A stretch of DNA of 64,000 nucleotides. It comes from an uncultured Clostridia bacterium (lineage in GTDB: Bacteria > Bacillota > Clostridia > UBA1381). The position numbers and the translations under genes were made by a program. Below the pieces are notes generated by a model. The model was not told the DNA's origin. It made no database searches and saw nothing but the letters and a program-made list of their open reading frames with translations. Of this stretch, positions 52,088 through 61,978 are shown one piece after another (within the stretch, counting starts at the first letter, position 1; each line of letters starts with the position of its first letter). The DNA lies in NCBI GenBank assembly GCA_947624485.1, contig CANQKM010000010.1, positions 26,950 through 90,949 of the forward strand. Reading direction: 5' to 3'.

Positions 52088-52190
52088 TAGCATATTACTG
52101 TTTTGCCATGTTTGTATTTTGCGGACAGGTGAAACGGTACCCTCGGTAAGTGGATATAGTATGTAAATTTAAAATTAGGAGGGTTCTTAA

Positions 52191-53141
52191 ATGATAGAAA
52201 TGGAAAAGCCTAATATAGAATGCGTTGAGATGAGCGAGGACGGCAGCTACGGCAAATTCGTCGTATCACCGCTGGAGCGCGGCTACGGCACGACGCTCGG
52301 CAACTCGCTTCGTAGAATATTACTTTCATCATTGCCCGGCGCGGCTGCGACCTCGGTTAAGATTGAAGGCGTTCAGCATGAGTTTTCCACCGTCCCCGGC
52401 GTTACGGAGGATGTTACGGAGCTTATCCTTAACATAAAGAAGCTCGCTCTCAAAATACACGGCGACCTTCCCAAGACCGTATACATCGAAGCAAAGGGCG
52501 CGCAGGAAATCAAGGCGGGCGATATAAAGCGTGACGATGACGTTGAGATATTCAATCCCGACCTTCATATCGCGACGCTTAACGACGACGCAAACCTTTA
52601 CATGGAAATCACTCTTTCAAAGGGCAGAGGCTATGTCGGCGCGGACAGGAACAAGCAGGACATGCAGCCCGTTATCGGAGTAATTCCCGTGGATTCTATC
52701 TATACTCCTGTAACCAAGGTGAACTACACGGTTGAAAATACACGTGTCGGTCAATACACGGATAGAGAAGAATTGGCGGTTGAGGTGTGGACGAACGGTA
52801 CGATCAAGCCCGACGAGGCTGTATCGCTCGCCGCGAAGATTATGAACGACCTTCTCTCGCTCTTCGTTGACCTTTCGGACGACGCAAAGAACGCCGAAAT
52901 CATCGTTGAGAAGGAGGAGAACAAGAAGGAAAAGGTTCTCGAAATGACTATCGAGGAGCTTGACCTTTCGGTTCGCTCGTACAACTGCTTAAAGCGCGCA
53001 GGCATCAACACGGTAGAGGATCTTACGAACAAGTCCGAGGAGGACATGATGAAGGTAAGAAATCTCGGAAGAAAGTCGCTTGAAGAAGTCATAAACAAAT
53101 TGAACGGTTTAGGTCTTTACTTAAAGAAAGAGGAAGATTGA
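52191..53141 (+). CDS. rpoA: RNA polymerase alpha subunit
   Basis: 316 residues: assembly domain about 1-230 ([25 protein letters not shown]) and C-terminal DNA-/activator-binding domain about 245-316 ([31 protein letters not shown]). TAGGAGG site. The 103-nt gap before it has no recognisable promoter. Confidence 0.98.
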   Translation: MIEMEKPNIECVEMSEDGSYGKFVVSPLERGYGTTLGNSLRRILLSSLPGAAATSVKIEGVQHEFSTVPGVTEDVTELILNIKKLALKIHGDLPKTVYIEAKGAQEIKAGDIKRDDDVEIFNPDLHIATLNDDANLYMEITLSKGRGYVGADRNKQDMQPVIGVIPVDSIYTPVTKVNYTVENTRVGQYTDREELAVEVWTNGTIKPDEAVSLAAKIMNDLLSLFVDLSDDAKNAEIIVEKEENKKEKVLEMTIEELDLSVRSYNCLKRAGINTVEDLTNKSEEDMMKVRNLGRKSLEEVINKLNGLGLYLKKEED

Positions 53142-53169
53142 TAACCGATACTGATTAGGAGGTACAGTT

Positions 53170-53514
53170 ATGCCGGGAACAAGAAAGTTAGGCAGACCTA
53201 CCGACCAGAGAAAGGCTATGCTGCGAAATCTCGTAACGAGCTTCCTCGACAACGGTAGGATTGAAACCACCGAGACGAGAGCCAAGGAAACACAGAGCTT
53301 GGCTGAAAAGATGATCACTCTCGGTAAGAAGAATACATTGCACTCGCGCCGTCAGGCTTTGGAGTTCATCACCAGTGAGGACGTTGTAACAAAGGTTTTC
53401 TCTGAAATTGCTCCCAAGTACGCTGACAGAAACGGCGGTTACACGAGAATTTACAAGCTCGGTCCCCGCCGCGGCGACAGCGCTCCCATGGCGCTTTTAG
53501 AGCTTGTAGACTAA
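53170..53514 (+). CDS. rplQ: 50S ribosomal protein L17
   Basis: 114 residues; [22 protein letters not shown]. Last gene of the superoperon; the usual followers in other Bacillota (ecfA, ecfT, truA, rplM, rpsI) are absent here, replaced by a convergent znuA-like gene. Confidence 0.98.
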   Translation: MPGTRKLGRPTDQRKAMLRNLVTSFLDNGRIETTETRAKETQSLAEKMITLGKKNTLHSRRQALEFITSEDVVTKVFSEIAPKYADRNGGYTRIYKLGPRRGDSAPMALLELVD

Positions 53515-53519
53515 TAATA

Positions 53520-53550
53520 AAAAACTCCGGCTTGTCAGCCGGAGTTTTTT
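53520..53550. terminator. Terminator of the ribosomal superoperon
   Basis: ACTCCGGCT/AGCCGGAGT, TGTC loop, T6 on the plus side and an A-run on the other; it also serves the convergent znuA-like gene. Confidence 0.93.
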
Positions 53551-53559
53551 GTATGAAAT

Positions 53560-54402
53560 TTATTTGGATTTTTTAAGCTGTTCGAGGTTGAAGCGCATGA
53601 CCGTTTCATAGTCGCGGTTTTCATTGTCACCCTCGAACGCGTAAAGCTCCGCCGTCTCTATACCCGCCTCACGCGCCGCGCTTTCGGCGAGCTTGTCGCC
53701 GTCGATCGGATCATAGAAAATGTACTTCGCACCCTTATCTTTTATGCTCTTTACCACCTCGGCAAGCTGCGCGGGCGACGGTTCGCCGCCTGTAACCGAG
53801 TCTATCGGCAGGTAATTCATAGCCGTTTCATAGCACAGCGCGCGGTAAGCGTCGTGCGCCGCTGCGAGCGGCACAGCAGTAAGATTTGCCGCATCGTACT
53901 CCGCTTTGAGCGCGTCGAGCTTCGCCGTGTAATCGTTCAGACGGTCTGAGTATTTTGCGTCATTTTCACCGTTTTCGTCGGCTTCCGTGAGAGCCTTGCA
54001 CACCGCCTCAAGCTCACCCTCCGCGTTTTGCAGACTGAGCCACGTGTGCGCGTCACCCTTGGCGATAGTGTCCGCGTCCGACAGACGCACCTTCATAACG
54101 CTGTCGGGGAGCGTTTCTGCGATTTTTTCAGCCCACGCGTCAGTACCGTTGCCATGGTAGAGGAACACGTCCGATTCGCTTATTTTCGCTATGTCGGCAG
54201 CCGTGGGCTCGAACCCGTGCGGCTCCGCACCGGAACGCACGACAGCGCTCAGGTTAATATCATCGCCGCCTATCGTCCGCGCAAAGTCGTACACGGGGTA
54301 GAACGACGCGTAAACGTCGATTTTACCGTTGTCCTCCGCCTTCTGCACCCCGCATGACGCAAGCATTAGTAGTGCGGTTATAAATAGAAATATTTTTTTC
54401 AT
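53560..54402 (-). CDS. znuA: Zinc/manganese ABC transporter substrate-binding lipoprotein
   Basis: 280 residues from the ATG at 54402 (AAAGGATAAC upstream). Lipobox LMLASCG, then the cluster A-I metal-binding fold: YPVYDFARTIGG, SGAEPHGFEP (His ligand), DAHTWLS, and AAHDAYRAL. There is no long His-rich loop. Captures Zn2+ (or Mn2+) outside the membrane. No permease or ATPase genes adjoin, so partners lie elsewhere. I see AAATCATAATTT upstream, reminiscent of a Zur half-site, weak. Confidence 0.88.
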   Translation of the reverse strand: MKKIFLFITALLMLASCGVQKAEDNGKIDVYASFYPVYDFARTIGGDDINLSAVVRSGAEPHGFEPTAADIAKISESDVFLYHGNGTDAWAEKIAETLPDSVMKVRLSDADTIAKGDAHTWLSLQNAEGELEAVCKALTEADENGENDAKYSDRLNDYTAKLDALKAEYDAANLTAVPLAAAHDAYRALCYETAMNYLPIDSVTGGEPSPAQLAEVVKSIKDKGAKYIFYDPIDGDKLAESAAREAGIETAELYAFEGDNENRDYETVMRFNLEQLKKSK

Positions 54403-54531
54403 AATTGTTATCCTTTCTTTGTGCGGTAAATTATGATTTATATTTGTAAATGCGGGACGTCGGGGGCGCCGTCCCCTACACCCGTGATTTGAAATTGTGC
54501 GCCGTAAGGGCTGGCGCCCTCGACAGCCCGT

Positions 54532-54645
54532 CAGCCTCTCCTTGAGGAGAGGTGGCATCGCGAAGCGATGACGGAGAGGTGGCAACGAATTTTAGAAAAC
54601 CACCTCTCAGTCGGCTCCGCCGACAGCTCCCCTCAAGGGGAGCCT
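54532..54645. repeat. Compound hairpin repeat element, copy 3
   Basis: CAGCCTCTCCTT ... AAGGGGAGCC outer arms, inner CATCGCGAAGCGATG and CGGCTCCGCCG, ending 17 bp from the polA stop. Upstream flank 54455-54530 carries GGCGCC-rich sequence like that near 36605. Confidence 0.78.
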
Positions 54646-54664
54646 CACGCCGCCAAATCACAAT

Positions 54665-57283
54665 TCACTTCGCATCATACCAGCTATGTCCCACGGAAAT
54701 ATCCGCCTTAAGCGGCACTTGCATATCCGCCGCACCCTGCATTTCCTCAAGCAGTATACGCTTCACCTTGTCAACCTCGTCCTTATGTGCCTCGACGATA
54801 AGCTCGTCATGCACCTGAAGAATCAGCCGCGACCTCAGCCCCTCGCTTATGAGCCGTCTGTCCACGCGCACCATCGCAAGCTTAATAATATCCGCCGCGC
54901 TGCCCTGTATCGGCGTATTGAGCGCGACGCGCTCACCGAACTGGCGCACATTGTAATTCGGCGACTTTAGCTCCGGAATATACCGTATGCGGTTCATCAT
55001 CGTCTTAACGTACCCGTCCTTTTTTGCGCGCTCCTTGATCTCCGTCATGTAATTGCGCACGCCGTGGTACTTTTCGAGGTAGCCGTCTATATACGCCTTC
55101 GCTTCCTTTACGCTTATATGCAGATCCTGCGCGAGCGAGAACTCGCCGATACCGTACACGATACCGAAATTTACCGCCTTCGCGCTCGAACGCTGCTCCT
55201 TCGTCACCTCATTGAGCGGTATACCGAGTACCTGCGACGCCGTTACAGCGTGAATATCCTCACCGTTCTTGAACGCGTTTATCATCGTTTCGTCGTTCGC
55301 TATATGTGCGAGTACCCTAAGCTCGATCTGCGAATAGTCCGCGTCCACAAGCACATAACCGTCCTTCGCGATAAACATTTTTCGTATCTCACGCCCGAGA
55401 GCCGTTCTCGTCGGGATATTCTGCAGATTCGGCTCGGTCGACGAAAGCCTGCCCGTGACCGTCACCGTCTGCGTGAACACCGAGTGTATGCGGTGCGTTT
55501 CGGGGTTCACGACAGCCGCCAGACCGTCGCAGTACGTGCTTTTGAGCTTTGTCAGGCTGCGGTACTCCAAAATCATGTCTATAATCGGGTGGTGCAGCTT
55601 TTCAAGCGCGTCCGCATTGGTGGAGTAGCCCGTTCTCGTCTTTTTCACAGGCTTTAACCCGAGCTTTTCATACAGTATTACGCCGAGCTGTTTCGGCGAA
55701 TTTATATTGAACGTCTCACCCGCTGTTTCGTAAATCATGGCTGTGAGCGTGTCGATCTGCGCGCCGAGCGTCGCCGCGAACTCGCGCAGCTGCTTATCGT
55801 CCACAAGAAAGCCGTTTATTTCGAGGTGCGCCAGAACCTCGACAAGCGGAAGCTCCGCCTCGCGGTAAAGCTGCGTCTGACCGTTTTCCTCCATTTTTTT
55901 CGTGACACGCTCGTTGAGCGCGCCGAGCGCGACGGCGCATTTCGCGAGGTACTCCTCGCGTCCCTCGTCGTCATCGTCGAGCAGAGACAGCTGCTTTTCC
56001 TCGGGCTTTTCTATCTCCGCGCCGAAATACTCTTCGGCGAGCGACTCTATCGTATATTTGCTTTTCGCGGGATCGACAAGGTACGCGCCTATCGCTGTGT
56101 CGTCAACGATACCCTTTATCTGTACGCGTCCGTTGAGGCTCACAAGCGCTTCCTTTATATCGAACGTAATTTTTTTGATATTTTCATCCTCCAGAAACGG
56201 CTTGACCGTATCCGTAATATCCGCACCCGTGATAACGAACGCATTTTTACCCGCCGCGGCAGCCAAAGCCGTAACGCGCGCGCCGTCAGTTTCAAGCACG
56301 ACCGCCGCCGCATTGCCGATAACGCCGACGGACGCTGCGGTCTTAACCACCTCAAACGTCATACCGTCAAAAATATCCTCTTCCTCCGTCACGACCGCGC
56401 CGCTTTGGGGCGTAAGCTCCATTTTCTTTATGACGCTGTTCAGATCCAGACCGTGCAGGATATTGTAAAGCTCCGCGTTATTCCCGTAGCCGTTCCACAC
56501 GCACGCGTCAAAATCAAGCTCGATCGGCACGTCCCGCACGATCGTCGCAAGCTCCTTCGACAAAAACGCCATATCCCTGCCGTCCTTCATCTTCTGCAGC
56601 GCTGCGCCCTTAAGACCTATATTGTCAATATTTTCATATATATACTCTATAGAATGAAATCTTTCTATAAGGCTCATCGCCGTCTTTTCGCCTATGCCCT
56701 TAACGCCGGGGATATTGTCCGACGTGTCGCCCATAAGCGCCTTAACGTCGATAAATTCCGTCGGCGTGACGTGGTAACGCTCCTTAACGGCAGTCTCGTC
56801 ATAAACGGTAGTCTCGTTGTAGCCCTGCCTCGAGACGGTCAGAATAACCTTAGTCTTATCGCTCACAAGCTGCAGATCGTCCTTGTCGCCCGTGGCGATG
56901 AGGCACTCAACGCCGCTCTCCTCGCAAATCCGCGCGACCGTGCCTATAATATCGTCAGCCTCGTAGCCTTCCTTTTCGAGAATTGTGACGTTCATCGCGC
57001 GCAGTATATCCTTCGCAATCGGCATCTGCGTTGCCAGATCCTCGGGCATCGGCTTGCGCTGCGCCTTGTAGCCGTCGTAGCGAAGGTGTCGGAACGTCGG
57101 CGCTTTAAGGTCGAACGCCGCGCATATGCAGTCGGGCTGCTGCTCGGTTATGAGCTTTATCAGAATATTAAGAAAGCCGTACACCGCGTTAGTCGGCGTG
57201 CCGTCTTTTGCAGATAAGTACCGCACGCCGTAAAACGCGCGGTTCAGTATACTGTTCGAGTCCAAAATCAGTAATTTCTTCAT
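54665..57283 (-). CDS. polA: DNA polymerase I
   Basis: 872 residues from the ATG at 57283 (AAAGGAATTT upstream). 5'-3' exonuclease about 1-290 (LILDSNSILNRAFYG, YEADDIIGT, TGDKDDLQLV, GDTSDNIPGVKGIGEKTA); central 3'-5' exonuclease-like domain about 310-470 in which I find no DxE metal motif (the strand reads VVLETDGARV), so proofreading is probably absent, as in several Gram-positive and Thermus enzymes; polymerase about 480-872 with motif A DYSQIELRVLAH, O-helix RSSAKAVNFGIVYG and motif C LQVHDELIVE. Gap filling and repair. Confidence 0.97.
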   Translation of the reverse strand: MKKLLILDSNSILNRAFYGVRYLSAKDGTPTNAVYGFLNILIKLITEQQPDCICAAFDLKAPTFRHLRYDGYKAQRKPMPEDLATQMPIAKDILRAMNVTILEKEGYEADDIIGTVARICEESGVECLIATGDKDDLQLVSDKTKVILTVSRQGYNETTVYDETAVKERYHVTPTEFIDVKALMGDTSDNIPGVKGIGEKTAMSLIERFHSIEYIYENIDNIGLKGAALQKMKDGRDMAFLSKELATIVRDVPIELDFDACVWNGYGNNAELYNILHGLDLNSVIKKMELTPQSGAVVTEEEDIFDGMTFEVVKTAASVGVIGNAAAVVLETDGARVTALAAAAGKNAFVITGADITDTVKPFLEDENIKKITFDIKEALVSLNGRVQIKGIVDDTAIGAYLVDPAKSKYTIESLAEEYFGAEIEKPEEKQLSLLDDDDEGREEYLAKCAVALGALNERVTKKMEENGQTQLYREAELPLVEVLAHLEINGFLVDDKQLREFAATLGAQIDTLTAMIYETAGETFNINSPKQLGVILYEKLGLKPVKKTRTGYSTNADALEKLHHPIIDMILEYRSLTKLKSTYCDGLAAVVNPETHRIHSVFTQTVTVTGRLSSTEPNLQNIPTRTALGREIRKMFIAKDGYVLVDADYSQIELRVLAHIANDETMINAFKNGEDIHAVTASQVLGIPLNEVTKEQRSSAKAVNFGIVYGIGEFSLAQDLHISVKEAKAYIDGYLEKYHGVRNYMTEIKERAKKDGYVKTMMNRIRYIPELKSPNYNVRQFGERVALNTPIQGSAADIIKLAMVRVDRRLISEGLRSRLILQVHDELIVEAHKDEVDKVKRILLEEMQGAADMQVPLKADISVGHSWYDAK

Positions 57284-57325
57284 ATAAATTCCTTTCAAAT
57301 ACGGGAAAAGCTGTTATTTGCGTTT

Positions 57326-57354
57326 AGTATATTCCTATTATAAATGTTTGTCAA
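57326..57354 (-). promoter_or_regulatory. Promoter of polA
   Basis: Minus strand TTGACA, 17-nt spacer, TATACT. Confidence 0.85.
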
Positions 57355-57514
57355 GCCTTGTTCACAATTTGTTCATAAAATATGTAATTTCTGTTTACAA
57401 TCAATTCATACCAGTGTCAAAAGTATGTTTTAATATATAACCGAAGTCAAAAAAAGACTGTGTATAGCATGAAATTTATTATGTAAGGAAAAATAATATG
57501 GGAGATGACATGAT

Positions 57515-58765
57515 ATGAAACACTATCCGCATACAGAGTCGACCGATATGATTATTTACAATCAAAAGCCGAAGAAAGAAAAGAAGCCTCATGTATGGCT
57601 CAGTGCAATTTGCAGCGCACTTATAGCGAGCGTTGTGACGGCGGGCGCTGTCGGCGGCGGAGCTTACTACTATATAAAACATCAGCAGCCCGTTGTGCAG
57701 CAGCTTGCGGCGCAGGGCGGACAGAACGTGACGGCGGCGCTTGACAGCAGTTCGCAGACCGTTGCCGAAGCCGCGCTCCTCGCGAACAACACAAACGGTA
57801 AAAAGACGATGACCATTCCCGAAATAGCTGAAAAGGTCGGACCGAGCGTTGTCGGCGTAATAAATAAGACGACCGTTTCGCTTCAGCGTTTTTACGACCC
57901 GTTTACGGGACGTTACTACTCCTACAGCGATCCGTCGCAGGACGGTCAGACGGTGGAGCAGGGAAGCGGCTCGGGTATCATATTCCAGTCCGACGGCTAT
58001 ATAGTCACCAACTGGCACGTAATAAACGGCGCGACGGAAATATCGGTAATTCTTAACACCGGCGAGGAATTCACGGCAAAGGTTGTCGGTTCGGACGAAA
58101 AGACGGACCTCGCGGTACTCAAGATAGATCCGGGCACCACGCAGCTTACGGCTGCGACGCTTAACGACTCCGCCGATGTTAAAGTAGGCGAGCTTGCGGT
58201 CGCAATAGGCAACCCGATGGGACAGGAATTTTCGGGAAGCGTTACCGCCGGCATCGTGAGCGCGATAAACAGAACTATGACTATTGACAACAGAACGTAT
58301 AACCTCATCCAGACGGACGCGGCGATAAACAGCGGCAACAGCGGCGGCGCACTTATCAATCAGTACGGCGAGGTTATAGGCATAAACTCCGTAAAGCTGA
58401 AATCAACAGGTATCGAGGGTATGGGCTTCGCGATTGCGATGTCCGAGGCGAAGCCGATAATAGACGATCTTATGTCGTCCGGCTACGTAACGGGCAGACC
58501 CCTCGTCGGAATAAATATCAGAGACACGGGCTACGGCTTGTTTATAGAGAATGTTGTGGAGGGCAGCGGCGCCGCGGAAGCGGGACTTAAGACCTACGAC
58601 ATGATACTTGAGGTGGACGGTCAGAAGGTATCCTCGACCGAGGAGGTCAACGCCATCCGCGACAAGAAAAAGGCGGGCGACTACCTGACCTTCAAGATAC
58701 TGCGTGACGGAGAGACGATGGAAATACAGGTTCGTCTGTCCGAGGATAAGTCGCAGAACCAATAA
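57515..58765 (+). CDS. HtrA/DegP-type membrane serine protease
   Basis: 416 residues: a short cytoplasmic N-terminus, one membrane helix (about 28-53), a Ser/Ala/Asn linker, trypsin-like domain with His168 (VTNWHVI), Asp198 (EKTDLAVL) and Ser276 (INSGNSGGAL), and one PDZ domain (about 320-405). Degrades misfolded proteins outside the membrane. GGGAG ten nt upstream. I see no clear CssR-like operator or sigma-A promoter in the 230-nt gap to polA. Confidence 0.95.
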   Translation: MKHYPHTESTDMIIYNQKPKKEKKPHVWLSAICSALIASVVTAGAVGGGAYYYIKHQQPVVQQLAAQGGQNVTAALDSSSQTVAEAALLANNTNGKKTMTIPEIAEKVGPSVVGVINKTTVSLQRFYDPFTGRYYSYSDPSQDGQTVEQGSGSGIIFQSDGYIVTNWHVINGATEISVILNTGEEFTAKVVGSDEKTDLAVLKIDPGTTQLTAATLNDSADVKVGELAVAIGNPMGQEFSGSVTAGIVSAINRTMTIDNRTYNLIQTDAAINSGNSGGALINQYGEVIGINSVKLKSTGIEGMGFAIAMSEAKPIIDDLMSSGYVTGRPLVGINIRDTGYGLFIENVVEGSGAAEAGLKTYDMILEVDGQKVSSTEEVNAIRDKKKAGDYLTFKILRDGETMEIQVRLSEDKSQNQ

Positions 58766-58789
58766 AAAGCCAATAAGATAAAGCTTGAA

Positions 58790-58855
58790 GGCTGCTTCGG
58801 CAGCCGATACCATCCTTTTTTTCAGATGCCCTTGCCTTTCCCCGAAAGGCAAGGG
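58790..58855 (+). terminator. Two hairpins after htrA
   Basis: GGCTGC-TTCG-GCAGCC (58790-58805), followed after ten nt by T7, and CCCTTGCCTTT/AAAGGCAAGGG (58829-58855). Either could end the htrA transcript. No ORF is evident from 58766 to 59043. Confidence 0.6.
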
Positions 58856-58974
58856 TCCCCCCCGAAGAAACCGGACGTAAAACCGTCTGTTTCTATAAAG
58901 TAAACACAGCATATCTATGTTGTGAATACCCCCCTTATAAAACATTTACTTCCCCCAATTATGTAATTGTTTTG

Positions 58975-59002
58975 CACCGCCTCCGAGAGGCGGTGTTTTT
59001 TT
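58975..59002 (+). terminator. Intrinsic terminator upstream of the EAL gene
   Basis: CACCGCCTC/GAGGCGGTG, CGA loop, T7. It insulates the EAL-icd operon from upstream transcription. Confidence 0.9.
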
Positions 59003-59043
59003 GCATTTTTCAGATAAAAACGGCACATTTTTAAATTTTACTG

Positions 59044-59072
59044 TTGAATATTTTTGGAATTTGATGTATAAT
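59044..59072 (+). promoter_or_regulatory. Promoter of the EAL-icd operon
   Basis: TTGAAT, 17-nt spacer, TATAAT. Confidence 0.78.
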
Positions 59073-59127
59073 AAGACTATCTATGAGAATGTAATCTTGC
59101 AATTATACGTGAAAAAGGAATTATACT

Positions 59128-61959
59128 ATGAAAAAGGTATTGCTTGTGCTGATTTCGGTGATGTCCGCGCTGATGCTTGTAAATCTGCCGGTATATGCCG
59201 AAAGTAACGTATATAAAACAGGAATAATAGATGATTATAATATGCCCGAGGTTGATATGGATACATACGCCCGCGCGTGTCTCAAAAGCATTTTCGACCT
59301 TGCCGAGGACACGAACTTTGCGGCGGAGGAGTATTCCACGGAGAGCGGGCTTAAAAGGCTTGCCGACGGCACGCTTGATTTTGTTACAATGATATCGAAG
59401 GACGACGCGCTTCTGCAGAGCGTCGATTTTACCGACCGCGCATTCGGCGTCGGTTTTTTGTCGTTGTTCGTAAATAACGACAAGAAGCTGTACTACAAGG
59501 ATTACGAACATTTTAACAATATTAAAATAGCCGCCGTAAAAAACGCGAGCTTTGAGAACATGCTCGCGTCGTTCGCGAAGGAGAACAACTTTACGTATAC
59601 TCTCGTGTACTGTCACGGCGGCGACGATATGAAACGCGCGCTCGATAAGGGCGATGCCGACGCGATACTTTTGCCTGCGACGTCCTCGCCGGACGGAATG
59701 CGCGCAATCGCCAAGTGCGGACAGCTAAGCTACTACTGCGCGGTGAGAAAGGGCGACACGGCTACGCTGTCGCGCCTAAACGGTCTGATCGACAGACTTG
59801 CCGACATGCGCCCGTTTTACCTGTCGCGTATTTACACGGAATGCTTCCAGCTTCCGTACAGCAACATGGTCGCGATGACCGAAACCGACTATAACGCCGC
59901 GCAGGGAAAGGGAAAGCTTCGGGTATTCGTTCCCGACAATTACCCGATGGTGTTTTACAATCAAGACTCCGGCGCGTACGAGGGCATATATGTCGACATT
60001 TTGGAGAAAATCGCCTTAAACGCAGGTCTTGAAATAGAGTATATCCCGAACGACATGAACGACGAGGATCAGCTCAAAGAGGATATGATGCTCGGTAAGG
60101 CTGACGCGATACTGAACGTTTCCGGCTCCGAGCAGGGCATAACGGAGGCTACCATTCCGTACACGTCTGTTACCTTCTATCCGATTGCGAGGGGCGAGGT
60201 TGACGCGGAGAGCAATATTGCGGTCGGCGTGGTTGACAACAATATGTGGATAAAGGCGTATCTTGACGAGAGCTACCCGCGCTGGACGGTCAGAACCTAC
60301 GGCTCGATAAACTCACTGCTCAACGCCGTGGAAAGAAACGAGATAAGCGCGGCGCTCATATCCGCGCCGGAGCTTCAGACAAAGATGAGCCTTATCGCGC
60401 ACCCGAAGCTTTCGATTATGCACAACTTTGAGCTAAGCGTTCCCGTAAGGCTCGGCATATCGCGCATAACATGCGACACAGGTCTTATAAGCATGCTTAA
60501 CGGCATAATCCACACAACGTCCGTTGACAGCGCGGAACTCGAAAGCAAGGCGTACACGTTAAGCCACACATACATACCGAACTTCCGCGACATGATATAC
60601 GCGAACCGCGTATGGGTGCTGATAATTCTTATAGCCGTCGCGCTTGTAATATTGTTCCTGTGCCTCAGAATGAGGCATTTCAGAAGGATGGCGCGGATAG
60701 ACATACTTACCGGTGTGTATAACAACAAATACCTTATGACGGCTGCGCACAAGCTGCTCACAAAAAACCCCGAAAAAAAATACCTGCTCGTTTCGGTTGA
60801 CGCGATAAACTTCAAGCTCGTAAACGACCGTTTCGGCACGGACGTGGGCGACCAAATGCTCATATCCATGGCGAACGAGTTAAAACGTCTTTTCCGTGAC
60901 AAGGCGCTGCTCGGCAGACTTGTCGGCGACAACTTCCTTGTAATTGCCGAGGATAACGACGAGAGCCGCCGCCTGATTTCCGAGCTTGAAAAGGCTGACA
61001 TACACGTGCATGACTCCTCGTCCTACCAGCTTCACATAAAGGCGGGCATATGCCCGATCATACATTACGACTCCGACACGCCGCTGTCGATATACATAGA
61101 CAGAGCGAATATCGCGAAAGAGGGCGTGCATATAATAGGTAGGAATTACCTGTGCTACTTCACCGACAGAATGTACTCGAAGCTCGAAATCGAGAGCGAG
61201 CTTGAAGTTGACATGATAGCGTCGCTGCGACGAGGCGAGTTTATAGCGTACTACCAGCCGAAATACGACCTCACGACAAATAAGATAGTCGGCGCGGAGG
61301 CGCTTGTAAGGTGGAACCACAAGGACAAAGGTCTTATTTCACCGGGCATATTCGTGCCGCTGTTCGAGCGCAACGGCTTCATAAACAAGGTCGACTTCGC
61401 CGTGTACGAGCAGGCGCTCCGTATGCTGAAAAAGCGGCTTTTGAACAACGAGCCTGTGGTTGCGGTATCAATGAACGTTTCGCGCTGCCACCTGAGCGAT
61501 CCGCGTTTCACGGAAAAGCTCGACGATTTGGTAAGGCGTTACAGAATACCGAAAAAATATATCGACATGGAGATAACGGAAAGCATATTCTCCGAGGGTG
61601 ACAAGAGTGCGAACGATTTGGTGTACGACCTGCACCGCCGCGGCTATTCGGTATCTATGGACGACTTCGGAAGCGGCTACTCGTCGCTTAACCTTCTGCG
61701 TATAATGCCTATCGACACGCTGAAAATAGACAAGGTGTTCATTGACGACATAGAAACATCAAAGCGCAGCGTCAACATAATCGAGGAAATAATCGCTATG
61801 GCGAAGCGCATAGACGTAAAGACTATATGCGAGGGCATAGAAACCGAAGGTCAGCGCGACATTCTGCGCGAGGCGGGCTGTGATATGGCTCAGGGCTATT
61901 ACTACTCAAAGCCGATTACCGAGGCGGAATTTGAGGCGCTCTTAAATAAGGAAAACTAA
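59128..61959 (+). CDS. c-di-GMP phosphodiesterase with periplasmic-binding-type sensor and degenerate GGDEF
   Basis: 943 residues: signal/anchor 1-24; two solute-binding (SBP_bac_3-like) segments about 30-250 and 270-470 (LRVFVPDNYPMVFYN, then EGIYVDILEKIALNAG); membrane helix about 493-513; GGDEF domain about 520-690 with the active-site motif changed to LVGDNF (598-603), so cyclase activity is unlikely; EAL domain about 700-943 with an intact set: E724 in EALVRW, NVSRCHL, EITES, DDFGSGYSS, KIDKVFI, CEGIETE and AQGYYYSKP. Predicted to hydrolyse c-di-GMP under control of an extracytoplasmic ligand. AAAAAGGAA site. Followed after 20 nt by icd. Confidence 0.93.
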   Translation: MKKVLLVLISVMSALMLVNLPVYAESNVYKTGIIDDYNMPEVDMDTYARACLKSIFDLAEDTNFAAEEYSTESGLKRLADGTLDFVTMISKDDALLQSVDFTDRAFGVGFLSLFVNNDKKLYYKDYEHFNNIKIAAVKNASFENMLASFAKENNFTYTLVYCHGGDDMKRALDKGDADAILLPATSSPDGMRAIAKCGQLSYYCAVRKGDTATLSRLNGLIDRLADMRPFYLSRIYTECFQLPYSNMVAMTETDYNAAQGKGKLRVFVPDNYPMVFYNQDSGAYEGIYVDILEKIALNAGLEIEYIPNDMNDEDQLKEDMMLGKADAILNVSGSEQGITEATIPYTSVTFYPIARGEVDAESNIAVGVVDNNMWIKAYLDESYPRWTVRTYGSINSLLNAVERNEISAALISAPELQTKMSLIAHPKLSIMHNFELSVPVRLGISRITCDTGLISMLNGIIHTTSVDSAELESKAYTLSHTYIPNFRDMIYANRVWVLIILIAVALVILFLCLRMRHFRRMARIDILTGVYNNKYLMTAAHKLLTKNPEKKYLLVSVDAINFKLVNDRFGTDVGDQMLISMANELKRLFRDKALLGRLVGDNFLVIAEDNDESRRLISELEKADIHVHDSSSYQLHIKAGICPIIHYDSDTPLSIYIDRANIAKEGVHIIGRNYLCYFTDRMYSKLEIESELEVDMIASLRRGEFIAYYQPKYDLTTNKIVGAEALVRWNHKDKGLISPGIFVPLFERNGFINKVDFAVYEQALRMLKKRLLNNEPVVAVSMNVSRCHLSDPRFTEKLDDLVRRYRIPKKYIDMEITESIFSEGDKSANDLVYDLHRRGYSVSMDDFGSGYSSLNLLRIMPIDTLKIDKVFIDDIETSKRSVNIIEEIIAMAKRIDVKTICEGIETEGQRDILREAGCDMAQGYYYSKPITEAEFEALLNKEN

Positions 61960-61978
61960 ATGAAAGGACATAAATACA

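Noticed and set aside
54403..54440. Zur box before the znuA-like gene
   Set aside because: Only one weak half-site-like AAATCATAATTT is visible; not enough to call an operator.
55826..57217. 463-codon open frame on the plus strand
   Set aside because: Lies fully antisense to polA, has Arg/Tyr/Val-rich composition typical of mirrored codons and no ribosome site.
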